DNA of 64,000 nt. Source: Mesorhizobium comanense (lineage in GTDB: Bacteria > Pseudomonadota > Alphaproteobacteria > Rhizobiales > Rhizobiaceae). The stretch spans positions 1-64,000 of the forward strand of contig NZ_SCNN01000004.1 in the NCBI RefSeq assembly GCF_005503535.1. The letters are read 5' to 3'. Below the pieces are notes generated by a model, which was given only the letters and a program-made list of their open reading frames with translations, did no database searches and was not told where the DNA came from. Positions 47,771 to 58,343 of the stretch are shown here, in pieces. A program made the position numbers and the translations under genes. How positions within the stretch are numbered: the stretch's first letter is position 1; every line of letters starts with the position of its first letter.

Positions 47771-48646
47771 ATGACGCTCCTGACATTCCGCTTCGCGCCC
47801 AGCCCCAATGGTGACCTGCATCTGGGGCACGCCTATTCGGCTCTGCTCAACAAGAAGCTGGCGGACGTCCATGGCGGCCGCACGTTGCTGCGCATCGAGG
47901 ACATCGACACGACGCGGTGCACGCCGCAATTCGAAGCCGGCATGCTTGCCGACCTGGAATGGCTGGGGTTCGGCTGGGAACAGCCGGTGCGGCGACAGTC
48001 CGAGCATTTCGCCCAATACGGAGCAGTGCTCGACCGGCTGATCCGCGAGGAATTGGTCTATCCCGCCTTCATGAGCCGTGGCGAAATCCGCGCCTTCATC
48101 GCCGACAGCGAGAAGCGCGGGCGTGACTGGCCGCGCGACCCCGACGGCGTGCCGCTCTACCCGCCAGCCGACAAGGCGCTGCCGATGAAGGAGCGCAAGC
48201 AGCGGATTGCCGACAATGCGCCCTTCGCCTGGCGGTTGGACGTGGCCGCCGCCACGGCGCGTACCGGCAAGGACCTGGCATGGAGCGAATTCACCGATGA
48301 AACGCTGTCGGCGACGCATCCCGTGGAGGCGCGCCCGCAGGATTGGGGCGACGTGATCGTGGCACGGCGCGACATCCCGACCAGCTACCACCTCGCCGTC
48401 GTCGTCGACGATGCCCTGCAACGCATCAGCCATGTCGTGCGCGGGCAGGATCTGTTTTCCGCCACCAGCGTGCAGCGCCTGCTCCAGCAACTGCTCGGTT
48501 TGCCGCAACCCGCCTATTTCCACCATCGGCTCATCCTCGGCCCGGACGGACGCAAATTGTCGAAAAGTCTGCGCGATACGGGCCTTGCAGCACTTCGTGA
48601 TGCCGGAGCGTCGCCGGAAGATGTCAGGCGGATGGTCGGGCTCTGA
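47771..48646 (+). CDS. gluQ: Glutamyl-Q tRNA(Asp) synthetase
   Basis: 291-residue truncated glutamyl-tRNA synthetase paralogue that attaches glutamate to queuosine in tRNA(Asp). HIGH is seen as APSPNGDLHLGHAYSAL and KMSKS as GRKLSKSLRD. The anticodon-binding domain of GltX is absent, which fits GluQRS. The Glu-binding LLRIEDIDTTRC is conserved. The zinc-binding cysteines present in some members are not evident. Divergent from the alkA-like gene across 75 bases. Confidence 0.94.
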   Translation: MTLLTFRFAPSPNGDLHLGHAYSALLNKKLADVHGGRTLLRIEDIDTTRCTPQFEAGMLADLEWLGFGWEQPVRRQSEHFAQYGAVLDRLIREELVYPAFMSRGEIRAFIADSEKRGRDWPRDPDGVPLYPPADKALPMKERKQRIADNAPFAWRLDVAAATARTGKDLAWSEFTDETLSATHPVEARPQDWGDVIVARRDIPTSYHLAVVVDDALQRISHVVRGQDLFSATSVQRLLQQLLGLPQPAYFHHRLILGPDGRKLSKSLRDTGLAALRDAGASPEDVRRMVGL

Positions 48647-48760
48647 GCTCTCGCCGCCGTTGAATTCCGGTGATGCATGGATCAATCGTTTCGTTTTGCA
48701 CACCGGACTGAACGGGATTAGAGCATCGCCAGATTTCACCAGCGCGGCGGTTTTCCAAAA

Positions 48761-49657
48761 ATGCAGAGCCTCAAGCGGTTCATCCCCGCCACCTTCGTTG
48801 TCTTGTGGGCAACCGGCTTCATCGGCGCCCGCTATGCCATGCCCTGGGCGGAACCGTTCACCTTCCTGGCGGCGCGTTTCGTCATCGCCGCGATCCTGTT
48901 TGCCGTCCTCACGCTCGTGCTCGGCTCCAGGAGAGCCACGCGCAAGGAAGCGCTCCATGCCACCGGCGCCGGTGTGCTGATGCATGGCGTCTATCTCGGC
49001 GCTGTCTTCTGGGCCATCCACCGCGGCATGCCGGCGGGGTTTTCGGCGCTGATCGTCGGCCTGCAGCCGCTGATCACGGCCGTGCTTGCCGGCAAGTTTC
49101 TGGGCGAGGCGATCCTGCCCCGCCACTGGCTCGGCCTCGGCATCGGCCTGATCGGCATCGTCATCGTGCTATGGCCGAAGCTTGGAGCGCTGGGCGGCGG
49201 CGTGACGGCCGCGACATTGACCGCGTCGCTGATCTCGGTGCTCGGCATGGCCGCCGGCACCATCTGGCAGAAGCGCTTCGCGTCCGGCGGCGACCTGGTG
49301 GCGGCAACGATGTGGCAATATGTCGGCGGCTCAGCACTCATGATCCTGGCGGCCCTTGCCTTCGAAACCCACACCGTCGTCATCAATGGCGAACTGATCT
49401 TCGCCATGGCGTGGCTGGTGCTGGTGCTGTCGGTCGGCGCCATCTTTCTCCTGATGGTGATGATCCGCGACGGCGAGATGTCGAAGGTGGCTTCGCTGTT
49501 CTACCTGGTGCCGGCCGTGACGGCCATCATCGCCTGGGCCCTGTTCAACGAACAGCTCAACGCGCTGCAGATCGTCGGCATGGCGATCACGACGTTCGGT
49601 GTTGGCCTGGCCACGGCGAGACAGAGCAAGGGAAAAACTGAGGAATTGAGGAATTGA
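48761..49657 (+). CDS. DMT-superfamily (EamA) transporter
   Basis: 298-residue inner-membrane exporter with ten hydrophobic segments in two EamA repeats; WATGFIGARYAMPWAEPFTF and SALIVGLQPLITAVLAGKFLGE are typical. The C-terminus (GKTEELRN) is encoded by the first copies of an 8-base tandem repeat, the stop TGA falling in the second copy. No strong ribosome site precedes the ATG. Substrate unknown. Confidence 0.85.
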   Translation: MQSLKRFIPATFVVLWATGFIGARYAMPWAEPFTFLAARFVIAAILFAVLTLVLGSRRATRKEALHATGAGVLMHGVYLGAVFWAIHRGMPAGFSALIVGLQPLITAVLAGKFLGEAILPRHWLGLGIGLIGIVIVLWPKLGALGGGVTAATLTASLISVLGMAAGTIWQKRFASGGDLVAATMWQYVGGSALMILAALAFETHTVVINGELIFAMAWLVLVLSVGAIFLLMVMIRDGEMSKVASLFYLVPAVTAIIAWALFNEQLNALQIVGMAITTFGVGLATARQSKGKTEELRN

Positions 49658-49676
49658 GGAATTGAGGAATTGAGGA
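49640..49676. repeat. Octamer tandem repeat (GAGGAATT)n across a stop codon
   Basis: Four exact copies of GAGGAATT (49640-49671) plus GAGGA. The unit overlaps the stop of the EamA gene. Since the stop arises at the copy 1/2 boundary, changes of copy number above two would not alter the protein, but loss to one copy would. Confidence 0.9.
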
Positions 49677-49750
49677 GAAGCGCACGCACAGCGCGCCAGA
49701 CATGCCAATTTTTCTTCAGGTCTTCATTTCCCCATCCGCCCGGCACAGCC

Positions 49751-50602
49751 TCATCCAACCCGCGCCCGCGCCTCCAGATAACGGCTGATCGCGGCATTGA
49801 GCTCGCCGCCCAGGATGAAGATCGCCGAGACGATGTAGAGGAAAACCACCGCGATCATGATCGAGGCCAGGCCCGCATAGGTCGTCACATAGGACGAGAA
49901 ATGGTCGAGATAGGTGGCAAACATCGTCGAACCGATGAGCCATGCGGCCAGTGTGAAGATGATGCCCGGCACCAGCGAGACGAAACGGCGCTTGCCGGCC
50001 GGCAGCCAATAGTGAACGGCAAACAACCCGCCGATGATGACGGTCGAGGCAATGACGTAGCGCCACAGCGTGATCGTGCCGGTATAGGGTTTGATCCACT
50101 CGAAATGCGCCTCCGCCAGCCGCGCCAGCAGCGGGGCGAACACCAGCAGCACGCTGATGGCCAGGAACCCGGCGGTGGCGATCAGCACGAAGAAGATGCT
50201 TTGTATCCGGCGGTAGATGATGCCGCGCGTCTCGGTGACGCGATAGGCGCGGTTGAGCGACGTGCGCAGCGCCTCGATGCCGTTCGAGGCGAAATAGGCA
50301 GCAAGCAACACGCCGTAGGTCAACAGGTCGCTGCGCCGTACCGTCAGAACGTTGAGCACCTCGTGCGCGATCGGCTTGGCGATCTGATCGGGCCAGGTGT
50401 CGAACACCAGATGCACGGCCGTGTCGGCGAAGGCTTGTGCACCGAGGAAACTGCCGAGCGTCGTGGCGAAGATCAGGAACGGAAACAGCGCCATCAGCGA
50501 AGTGATCGCCAGGTGGCTGGCCATGGCCCAGCCGTCATCGGTGTTGAAATGGCCGATCGCGTCGTAGAGCACGCGGCGCAGGGCGACAATATTCCGCAGC
50601 AA
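49751..50602 (-). CDS. YihY/BrkB family membrane protein
   Basis: 283-residue inner-membrane protein with six hydrophobic segments. The UPF0761 pattern is clear: WAMASHLAITSLMALFPFLI, RSDLLTYGVLLAAYFASNGI, and TYAGLASIMIAVVFLYIVSAIFILGGELN. The family was once called ribonuclease BN by error; its role is unknown. Translation appears to start at a TTG (50602) with GGGAG eleven bases upstream. Confidence 0.88.
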   Translation of the reverse strand: MLRNIVALRRVLYDAIGHFNTDDGWAMASHLAITSLMALFPFLIFATTLGSFLGAQAFADTAVHLVFDTWPDQIAKPIAHEVLNVLTVRRSDLLTYGVLLAAYFASNGIEALRTSLNRAYRVTETRGIIYRRIQSIFFVLIATAGFLAISVLLVFAPLLARLAEAHFEWIKPYTGTITLWRYVIASTVIIGGLFAVHYWLPAGKRRFVSLVPGIIFTLAAWLIGSTMFATYLDHFSSYVTTYAGLASIMIAVVFLYIVSAIFILGGELNAAISRYLEARARVG

Positions 50603-50651
50603 GAACGCGCGCTCCCTTCGATTGTCTCGACGCCGCGAATATGGGAAGTGA

Positions 50652-51527
50652 ATGCGGCAAATGGCAACCCTTCGTCAAACCACGAATTCAACAGCGATAG
50701 AGTTGCGCACCATCATCGTCACCGGTGCGTCTTCCGGCATTGGGGCGTACTGCGCCCGCGCGTTGAAGGCCGAAGGCTGGCGGGTGTTCGCCACCGCGCG
50801 CAAGCCGCAAGACATCGCCGCACTCGAAGCTGACGGCATCGAGGCCTTCTATCTCGACTACAGCGAACCGGAGTCCATCGCCGCCCTGGTGACGACGGTG
50901 CTTGGCCGCACCGGCGGCCGGCTCGACGCGCTCTTCAACAATGGCGCCTACGCCCAGGCCGGCGCCGTCGAGGACCTTTCCGTGGCGGCGCTCAGGGAGC
51001 AGTTCGAGGTGAATTTCTTCGGCTGGCATGATCTGACGCGCCGGCTTGTGCCTGTCATGCGCCGCCAGGGCCATGGCCGCCTCGTCCATTGCTCGTCGAT
51101 CCTCGGCCTGGTGCCAGTGCGCTTCCGCGGCGCCTATTCGGCTTCCAAGCACGCGCTCGAGGCGTTGATGCTCTGCCAACGCCAGGAACTGGAAGGCAGC
51201 GGCGTCCAGGTTTGCCTGATCGAGCCGGGCCCGGTGAAATCGAAGATCGCCAGCAACGGCCTGCCCTGGTTCCTCAGGAATATCGACCACGAGAACTCCG
51301 TGCACCGGGTGGAGTATGAAGCACAGCTGGAGCGGCTGCGCGCCGGCGGCAGCCAGTCGGCACTGAAGCCCGGGCCGGAAGTGGTCCACAAGGTTCTGCG
51401 CCATGCGCTTCTGTCGCGGCGCCCGCGCCCGCACTATGTGGTAACAGTGCCGGCCAGGATCGGCGCGGCGCTCAAACGTGTCCTGCCGGCATCGATACTC
51501 TACCGCCTGATGGCCAAACGCGCCTGA
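50652..51527 (+). CDS. Short-chain dehydrogenase/reductase
   Basis: 291-residue NAD(P)-dependent SDR. Cofactor motif TGASSGIG (in TIIVTGASSGIGAYCARAL), NNGAYAQ, catalytic Ser in HCSSILGLVPVRFRG and YxxxK as YSASK are all present. GGAAG lies just before ATG 50652; the ATG at 50661 or a TTG at 50703 (just before RTIIVTG) are alternatives that would shorten it. Substrate unknown. A HIG1-like gene follows by 25 bases. Confidence 0.9.
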   Translation: MRQMATLRQTTNSTAIELRTIIVTGASSGIGAYCARALKAEGWRVFATARKPQDIAALEADGIEAFYLDYSEPESIAALVTTVLGRTGGRLDALFNNGAYAQAGAVEDLSVAALREQFEVNFFGWHDLTRRLVPVMRRQGHGRLVHCSSILGLVPVRFRGAYSASKHALEALMLCQRQELEGSGVQVCLIEPGPVKSKIASNGLPWFLRNIDHENSVHRVEYEAQLERLRAGGSQSALKPGPEVVHKVLRHALLSRRPRPHYVVTVPARIGAALKRVLPASILYRLMAKRA

Positions 51528-51552
51528 CCGCGAAACAACTGGAAACGCAACA

Positions 51553-51744
51553 ATGGCAACCGTCTTCAACATTTTGGCCATCCTGGTCATGGCCGCCGTG
51601 GTGATCGTGCTGATCCGAGGCCTCGTCAACATGATGCGCGGCGGTTCCGGCGTCACCTCGAACAAGCTGATGCAGGCGCGCGTCATGCTGCAGGCGGTGG
51701 CGCTGGCGCTGATCCTGCTCGCCGTGTATTTCACCCGCAAGTGA
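51553..51744 (+). CDS. HIG1-domain twin transmembrane protein
   Basis: 63-residue protein with two membrane helices (VFNILAILVMAAVVIVLIRG and MLQAVALALILLAVYF) joined by a short loop with the HIG1 pattern GGSGVTSNKLMQARVMLQA. Mitochondrial HIG1 proteins assist cytochrome c oxidase; a related respiratory role is plausible but not shown. It is tightly followed by the adenosyltransferase and rhomboid genes, so the four genes from the SDR may be one transcript. Confidence 0.88.
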   Translation: MATVFNILAILVMAAVVIVLIRGLVNMMRGGSGVTSNKLMQARVMLQAVALALILLAVYFTRK

Positions 51745-51763
51745 CAGGTGTTGCGGAGGCGAT

Positions 51764-52345
51764 GTGGTCAAGCTCAACAAGATCTATACCCGCACCGGCG
51801 ATGATGGCACCACTGGCCTCGGTACCGGTGAAAGACGGCTGAAGTCCGACCTGCGCGTGGACGCCTACGGCACCGTGGACGAAGCCAATGCCTGTATCGG
51901 CATCGCCCGCATCCACACGGCAGGTGGATATCCCGCCATCGATGCCATGTTGTCGCGCATCCAGAACGACCTCTTCGACCTCGGCGCCGATCTCGCTGTC
52001 CCGGACGACGGCAAGCCGCTGGAATATGAACCGTTGCGCATCGTCGCGGCGCAGACGGACAGGATCGAGAAGGACATCGACCTCCTCAACAAGGATCTGC
52101 AGCCGCTGAAGTCCTTCGTGCTCAATGGCGGCACGCCGGCGGCGGCGGCCCTCCACCTCGCCCGCACGGTGGCCAGGAGGGCCGAAAGGCTGATGGTGGC
52201 CCTCGCGCGGAATCCGCACGAGCACGTCAACCGCGACGGGCTGAAATACATCAACCGCGTCTCCGATTTCCTGTTTGTCGCCGCCCGGGCGGTCAATGAC
52301 AATGGAAATGCCGACGTGCTATGGGTTCCCGGCAAGAACCGCTGA
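51764..52345 (+). CDS. Cob(I)alamin adenosyltransferase, PduO type
   Basis: 193-residue enzyme that makes adenosylcobalamin from cob(I)alamin and ATP. The signature KIYTRTGDDGTTGLGTGERR, DAYGTVDEANACIG and the C-terminal VNRDGLKYINRVSDFLFVAA are diagnostic of the PduO/MMAB class. Translation starts at GTG 51764 with GGAGG five bases upstream. It lies 19 bases after the HIG1 gene. Confidence 0.95.
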   Translation: MVKLNKIYTRTGDDGTTGLGTGERRLKSDLRVDAYGTVDEANACIGIARIHTAGGYPAIDAMLSRIQNDLFDLGADLAVPDDGKPLEYEPLRIVAAQTDRIEKDIDLLNKDLQPLKSFVLNGGTPAAAALHLARTVARRAERLMVALARNPHEHVNRDGLKYINRVSDFLFVAARAVNDNGNADVLWVPGKNR

Positions 52346-52378
52346 GTTGTCCGAACGGCGGCAGGGGACCGGGGATCG

Positions 52379-53179
52379 ATGTTCATCCCGCTTTACGACA
52401 CCAACAGGCTGCGCCACATCCGCCTGCAATATGTAACGATCGGCCTGATCGTGGCGAACGCGCTTGTCTATTGCGTCACTGCGCTCAGCGGCGATGCCTT
52501 CAACAACGCCGCGGTGCTCGGCCTCGGCTTCATTCCGGCCGTCGTCCATGACACGGCCCAGCTCGACCCTCGCTTCATCATCATCCCCGAGAGCCTGAGC
52601 TACGTCACCTACTCCTTCCTGCATGGCGACATCTTCCACCTCGGCGGCAACATGCTGTTCCTGTGGGTGTTCGGCGACAATGTCGAGGATGCGCTCGGCC
52701 ATATCAGGTATCTCATCTTCTACCTGCTGTGCGCCGTCGCAGGTGCCGCTTTCCAGGGGCTTGTGGCCTGGGATTCGCAAGTGCCGCTGATCGGCGCTTC
52801 GGGCGCCATAGCCGGGGTCGTCGTCGCCTACCTGATCCTCTATCCGAGGGTTAAGGTGTGGGTGCTGGCCTTCGCCCGTATCCCATTGCGGATCCCGGCG
52901 TTCATCCCGCTCATCCTGTGGGTGGCGTTCCAGGTCGTCATGTTCGCCGCCGGCGGCGAGGACCAGATTTCCTGGGCCTGCCACATTGGCGGCATCATCG
53001 CCGGGGCAATTCTCGTGCTGGTCCTGCGCAGCCGTGGCGTGCCGCTGTTTGCCCCGGCCGACGAGGATGCCGCGGCTCCCACCCCCGAACGGCCGCCGGT
53101 TGCCGTTGAGCCAGAGACGCCCGAGCAGCCGGCCACCACCACCCGCTGGGGCCGGGGAAACCCGTCTGGCCCAAACTGA
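52379..53179 (+). CDS. Rhomboid family intramembrane serine protease
   Basis: 266-residue membrane protein with six or seven helices. The Ser of GASGAIAG and the His of WACHIGGIIAG form the catalytic dyad, and HLGGNMLFLWVFGDNVED supplies the oxyanion Asn. A cytoplasmic Pro/Ala/Glu tail follows. It lies 33 bases after the adenosyltransferase gene. Substrates unknown. Confidence 0.93.
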   Translation: MFIPLYDTNRLRHIRLQYVTIGLIVANALVYCVTALSGDAFNNAAVLGLGFIPAVVHDTAQLDPRFIIIPESLSYVTYSFLHGDIFHLGGNMLFLWVFGDNVEDALGHIRYLIFYLLCAVAGAAFQGLVAWDSQVPLIGASGAIAGVVVAYLILYPRVKVWVLAFARIPLRIPAFIPLILWVAFQVVMFAAGGEDQISWACHIGGIIAGAILVLVLRSRGVPLFAPADEDAAAPTPERPPVAVEPETPEQPATTTRWGRGNPSGPN

Positions 53180-53360
53180 ACCGATTTGAGCAGCTTTCTG
53201 CGTATTGACGCGCGGGGTTGCCGCAACTACGGAAACGTCTCCGCCGCAGCCCAAGGCGGTCAGAGACTATAATTTCCGTCAGGAATGTCGGCTTTCGACA
53301 ACTCAGAGCGGGCGCGGGCTGCTATAGCGCGCCCAACTAGCGTGAAGAGGTGACAGGCAA

Positions 53361-54110
53361 ATGAAGATCCTTGTGCCCGTGAAGCGGGTTGTCGATGCGA
53401 ACGTCAAGGTTCGCGTGAAAGCCGATGGTTCGGCGGTCGAGCTCGCCAACGTCAAGATGGCGATGAACCCGTTCGACGAGATCGCGGTCGAGGAAGCTAT
53501 CCGGCTGAAGGAAGCCGGCAAGGCCGAGGAAATCATCGTCGTCTCGATCGGTCCGCAGCAGGCGCAGGAAACCTTGCGCACCGCGCTCGCCATGGGCGCC
53601 GACCGCGCGATCCTGGTCAAGACCGACGAACAGACCGAGCCGCTCGGCGTCGCCAAGGTGCTGAAGGGCGTGGTCGAGGCCGAGAAGCCCGGCCTGGTCA
53701 TCCTCGGCAAGCAGGCGATCGACGACGACTCCAACCAGACCGGCCAGATGCTGGCGGCACTTCTGGGCTGGGCGCAGGGCACCTTCGCCTCGAAGGTGGT
53801 CATCGAGGGCGATACGGCCAAGGTGACGCGCGAAGTCGATGGCGGCCTGCAGACCGTTGAATTGAAGATGCCGGTGATCGTCACCGCCGACCTTCGCCTC
53901 AACCAGCCGCGCTATGCTTCGCTGCCCAACATCATGAAGGCCAAGAAGAAGCCGCTGGACGAAAAGAGCCCGGCCGACTTCGGCGCCGACGTCAAGCCGC
54001 GCCTCAAGGTCATCAAGACCGAGGAGCCGGGCGGCCGCAAGGCGGGCGTCAAGGTCAAGAGCGTCGCCGAACTGATCGACAAGCTCAAGAACGAAGCCGG
54101 CGTGCTTTAA
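53361..54110 (+). CDS. etfB: Electron transfer flavoprotein beta subunit
   Basis: 249-residue AMP-binding subunit of the heterodimer that carries electrons from acyl-CoA and other dehydrogenases to ETF-ubiquinone oxidoreductase. [20 protein letters not shown] opens the protein, and the ETF-beta recognition loop [20 protein letters not shown] is intact. GAGG precedes the ATG. etfA follows by 23 bases. Confidence 0.97.
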   Translation: MKILVPVKRVVDANVKVRVKADGSAVELANVKMAMNPFDEIAVEEAIRLKEAGKAEEIIVVSIGPQQAQETLRTALAMGADRAILVKTDEQTEPLGVAKVLKGVVEAEKPGLVILGKQAIDDDSNQTGQMLAALLGWAQGTFASKVVIEGDTAKVTREVDGGLQTVELKMPVIVTADLRLNQPRYASLPNIMKAKKKPLDEKSPADFGADVKPRLKVIKTEEPGGRKAGVKVKSVAELIDKLKNEAGVL

Positions 54111-54133
54111 GCGGTCAGGAAAGGAACAGACAC

Positions 54134-55063
54134 ATGGCAATTCTCCTCATCGCCGAACACGACAACGCCACTCTTTCCGACCAGACCGCCAAGGCGCTCT
54201 CGGCCGCGCTACAGATCGGCTCCGACGTGCATGTGCTTGTCGCCGGCAAGGGTGCCAAGGGCGCCGCCGACGCCGCCGCGAAACTGAAGGGTGTCAGCAA
54301 GGTGCTGCTCGCCGAAGCCGACGAGCTTGCCGAGCGGCTGGCCGAACCGACGGCAGCGCTCATTGTCTCGCTGGCCGGCGCCTATGACACCATCGTCGCG
54401 CCCGCCACCTCCACCGGCAAGAACATCGCGCCGCGCGTCGCCGCCCTGCTCGATGTCGCGCAGGTGTCCGAGATCATCGAGGTGGTTTCACCGGACACTT
54501 TCAAGCGTCCGATCTACGCCGGCAACGCCATCCAGACGGTGCAGTCGTCCGACGCCAAGAAGGTCATCACCGTGCGCACCGCTTCCTTCCAGGCGGCGCC
54601 CGAGGGCGGCTCCGCTTCCGTCGAGACGGTCAAGCCGGCGGCCAATCCCGGCCTGTCCACCTTCGTCGAGAACAAGCTGTCGGAGACCGATCGTCCGGAA
54701 CTGACCTCGGCCAAGATCATCATCTCCGGCGGCCGCGCACTGGGCTCCTCGGAGAAGTTCCAGGAGGTCATACTGCCGGTCGCCGACAAGCTCGGCGCGG
54801 CGGTTGGCGCGTCCCGCGCGGCGGTCGATGCAGGCTATGCCCCGAACGACTGGCAGGTCGGCCAGACCGGCAAGGTCGTCGCCCCCGATCTCTACATCGC
54901 GGTCGGCATCTCGGGCGCCATCCAGCATCTCGCCGGCATGAAGGATTCGAAAGTCATCGTCGCCATCAACAAGGACGAGGAGGCACCGATTTTCCAGGTT
55001 GCCGATTACGGCCTCGTCGGCGATCTCTTCGTCGTTCTGCCGGAGCTGCAGAAGGCGCTCTGA
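54134..55063 (+). CDS. etfA: Electron transfer flavoprotein alpha subunit
   Basis: 309-residue FAD-binding partner of EtfB. The FAD domain shows [35 protein letters not shown], and [30 protein letters not shown] precedes the ATG. The pair is followed by an intrinsic terminator and then a 3-hydroxyacyl-CoA dehydrogenase gene that produces reducing equivalents in the same pathway. Confidence 0.97.
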   Translation: MAILLIAEHDNATLSDQTAKALSAALQIGSDVHVLVAGKGAKGAADAAAKLKGVSKVLLAEADELAERLAEPTAALIVSLAGAYDTIVAPATSTGKNIAPRVAALLDVAQVSEIIEVVSPDTFKRPIYAGNAIQTVQSSDAKKVITVRTASFQAAPEGGSASVETVKPAANPGLSTFVENKLSETDRPELTSAKIIISGGRALGSSEKFQEVILPVADKLGAAVGASRAAVDAGYAPNDWQVGQTGKVVAPDLYIAVGISGAIQHLAGMKDSKVIVAINKDEEAPIFQVADYGLVGDLFVVLPELQKAL

Positions 55064-55107
55064 CGGTCGCTTCTGACGCTCTTCGGCAAAGCGTATAAAT
55101 TACAGGG

Positions 55108-55139
55108 GGGTGGGGTAGACGAAGTCGCCCCGCCCTTTT
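55108..55139 (+). terminator. Intrinsic terminator of etfBA
   Basis: GGGTGGGG (55108-55115) pairs with CCCCGCCC (55128-55135, one G-U), with an inner GAC/GTC pair around GAA, followed by TTTT. It starts 45 bases after the etfA stop. Confidence 0.7.
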
Positions 55140-55176
55140 AGTTTGCACCGCACAAAAAGCAGGCCGCGAAGGCTCG

Positions 55177-55230
55177 AAGCAATTCCCGGAGGCGTGGGTA
55201 GCGCTTTCCCCTAGGAATTGCGGTAAAACA
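55177..55230. repeat. Dispersed intergenic repeat, copy 3
   Basis: AAGCAATTCCCGGAGGCGTG at one end and GGAATTGCGGTAAAACA at the other match copies 1 and 2. It lies between the etfBA terminator and the dehydrogenase gene. Confidence 0.6.
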
Positions 55231-55287
55231 AAAAAGGTGGGGCGCGTTCGCAATTCAGGCGGAACGGCTCCGGACGGGATCGGTGTA

Positions 55288-56166
<879 letters not shown>

Positions 56167-56229
56167 TTGACGCGGCGCCCGGCCGGTCTGGAGGCGACCG
56201 CCGGGTCCGTTTCGACCCGACGCATTGCG

Positions 56230-58182
56230 TCAGGACGCCACCGCTATCTGCTCGTCCGCAGCGGGGACCTCGCGATCCACCGAAGCCGAGACGCATCCGC
56301 GTCCTGCCGCCTTGGCCGCGTAGCAGGCCGCATCGGCCCTGGCGATGATCTCGTCGGCTTCGCCGGCGCCGGCATCGATCGACGCCAGCCCGATGCTGGC
56401 GCCGATCTGGTAGGGACGGCCATCCCAGGTGAAATCCAGCCCCCTTATCGCATCGATGATGGAGCGGGCCGCGATCCTGGCGCCTGATGTCGACGCCGAT
56501 TTCAGGATGACGGCGAATTCGTCGCCGCCCAGCCGGGCTACAGCATCCTCGGGGCCGAGCACGCCGCGCATGGCCTCGGCGACCCGCTTCAGCAAGGCGT
56601 CTCCCGCAGCGTGGCCGCCAGTGTCGTTGACCAGTTTGAAATGATCGAGGTCGATGAACATGAACTGATGGCCGCCTCTGGCTGTCGGGCCATCCCTGCG
56701 CGCCTGGTCGACAAGGTCCTCCATTGTGCGGATGAAGCTGGAGCGGTTGGCGAGGCCCGTCAGCGCATCGTGCGCGGCGGCATGGGCGAGTTGCCGTTGC
56801 AGGGCACGCGCATCGGTGAAGTCCTGGAAGACGATGACCAGGCCGCAGAATTCGCTGCGCTCGTTCACGATGGGTGACACGACCTGACGGATGCTGCAGC
56901 GCGTGTCGTCGCGCCGGATGAGGACGGCGCGGCTGTTCTGATCGGCCCGCCCGTCCGCACTGATGGCGGGCCGCGCCACGCCGATCCTGTGCCCTGTCTC
57001 CTCGTCCACCGCCCAGTAGACATGCCCCAGCATCTTGCCGAACGCCTCGTCGCCGGAGACTCCGGTCAGCTTCTCCGCCACCGGGTTCATGAAAGTGACG
57101 CGGTTCGCGGCATCCGTGCAGATGACGGCGTCGCCGATCGACCGCAGCGTCACCCTGAGCCGCTCCTTCTCGTCGGCCAGCATCGCCGCCGAAACGATGA
57201 GCCGCTCCTCCGCCTGTTTGCGCTGTGTGATGTCGGTCAGGCTGCCGATCGCCCTGATCAGTTGTCCATCGCCGTCGCGCTCGATCGCCTTGCCCCGGTC
57301 GAGGATCCACATCCAGTGACCGTCCTTGTGACGCATCCGGAACTCGGCTTCGAAGAATTCCGTCTTGCCGTCGAGATGGGCGCGATCGGCCGCCATCACC
57401 GCCTCGCGATCATCCGGGTGGATCATCGTCAGCCAGTGGTCGGGGTCGCCGTCCAGTTCGCCTTCCGCGTAGCCCAGCATCTTGACCCAGGTCGAGGAGT
57501 AGGTCGTGCCACCCGTGCGCATGTTGAGATCCCAGACCCCCTGGCCGGCCCCGGCAAGCGCGAAATTCCAGCGCGTCTCGGCCTCGGCGATCCGCGCCTC
57601 GGCCTGCTTGCGCGCGTCGATGTCCTCGATCTGCGAGACGAGATAGAGCGGACGCCCGCTTTTCTCGTCACGGATGACCGAGCCGGCAAGGCGGGCCCAG
57701 ATGGGCGTGCCATCCTTCCTGAGGTAGCGCTTCTCGAAGTGGAAGGCGTCGACCGTACCGGCTCGCATGTTCGCCATGGTTTCGCGCCCGATATGCAGAT
57801 CGTCGGGGTGCGTGATCTGGAAGAAGGTCAGCGCCTCGATCTCCGGACGGCTGTAACCGAGCATCGCGGCAAAGGCCGGATTGGTCTGAAGGATGCGCCC
57901 GTCGAGGCCAACGATGGCGATACCTATCGATGAATCCTCCATGGCCCGGCGAAATCGCTGTTCGCTCTGTACGATCCGGCGCCGGTCGTCGGAGATCCGG
58001 CCGATGACCAGACAGGCGAAGAAGACCGCGCAGAGCGCCACCACGACCGATACTTGCAGGCAGAATTTCAGCGCGTCGGCGCCAAGCGTCACCCTGGAAA
58101 ACAGGGCCAGAACGGTCACCACGGCGAGACCGAACCCGAGCAGGGCCAATGCTGCGCGTTTGTGGGGCCCTGGCCCGATCAT
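56230..58182 (-). CDS. PAS-containing diguanylate cyclase (GGDEF), membrane-anchored
   Basis: 650-residue predicted c-di-GMP synthase. Two membrane helices (residues about 10-65), three PAS modules with PAC tails (RRAMEDSSIGIAIVGLDGR, LAGAGQGVWDLNMRTG, LRVTLRSIGDAVICTDAAN), then a GGDEF domain with the intact active site RLGGDEFAVIL. There is no EAL domain. ATG 58182 is chosen over the open frame from 58308. It lies 161 bases downstream of nrsF on the same strand. Confidence 0.92.
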   Translation of the reverse strand: MIGPGPHKRAALALLGFGLAVVTVLALFSRVTLGADALKFCLQVSVVVALCAVFFACLVIGRISDDRRRIVQSEQRFRRAMEDSSIGIAIVGLDGRILQTNPAFAAMLGYSRPEIEALTFFQITHPDDLHIGRETMANMRAGTVDAFHFEKRYLRKDGTPIWARLAGSVIRDEKSGRPLYLVSQIEDIDARKQAEARIAEAETRWNFALAGAGQGVWDLNMRTGGTTYSSTWVKMLGYAEGELDGDPDHWLTMIHPDDREAVMAADRAHLDGKTEFFEAEFRMRHKDGHWMWILDRGKAIERDGDGQLIRAIGSLTDITQRKQAEERLIVSAAMLADEKERLRVTLRSIGDAVICTDAANRVTFMNPVAEKLTGVSGDEAFGKMLGHVYWAVDEETGHRIGVARPAISADGRADQNSRAVLIRRDDTRCSIRQVVSPIVNERSEFCGLVIVFQDFTDARALQRQLAHAAAHDALTGLANRSSFIRTMEDLVDQARRDGPTARGGHQFMFIDLDHFKLVNDTGGHAAGDALLKRVAEAMRGVLGPEDAVARLGGDEFAVILKSASTSGARIAARSIIDAIRGLDFTWDGRPYQIGASIGLASIDAGAGEADEIIARADAACYAAKAAGRGCVSASVDREVPAADEQIAVAS

Positions 58183-58343
58183 TTCTCGCAATGTCACGAC
58201 CCGTGCCACCCCCGTGGGCAATCGCTTTTTCCCGTAAAAACCCTGAAGGATCGATTTTAAGGAAAGGTTGCGGCCGGGGGACTGGTGATATGGACAACCG
58301 GCAAACAATCGCCGGCATGATTAAGGATCGGTATGCGCGCTCG

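Noticed and set aside
47696-49126. Upstream extension of the alkA-like frame to 49126
   Set aside because: It would run antisense through all of gluQ and into the EamA gene; the start at 47695 has a ribosome site.
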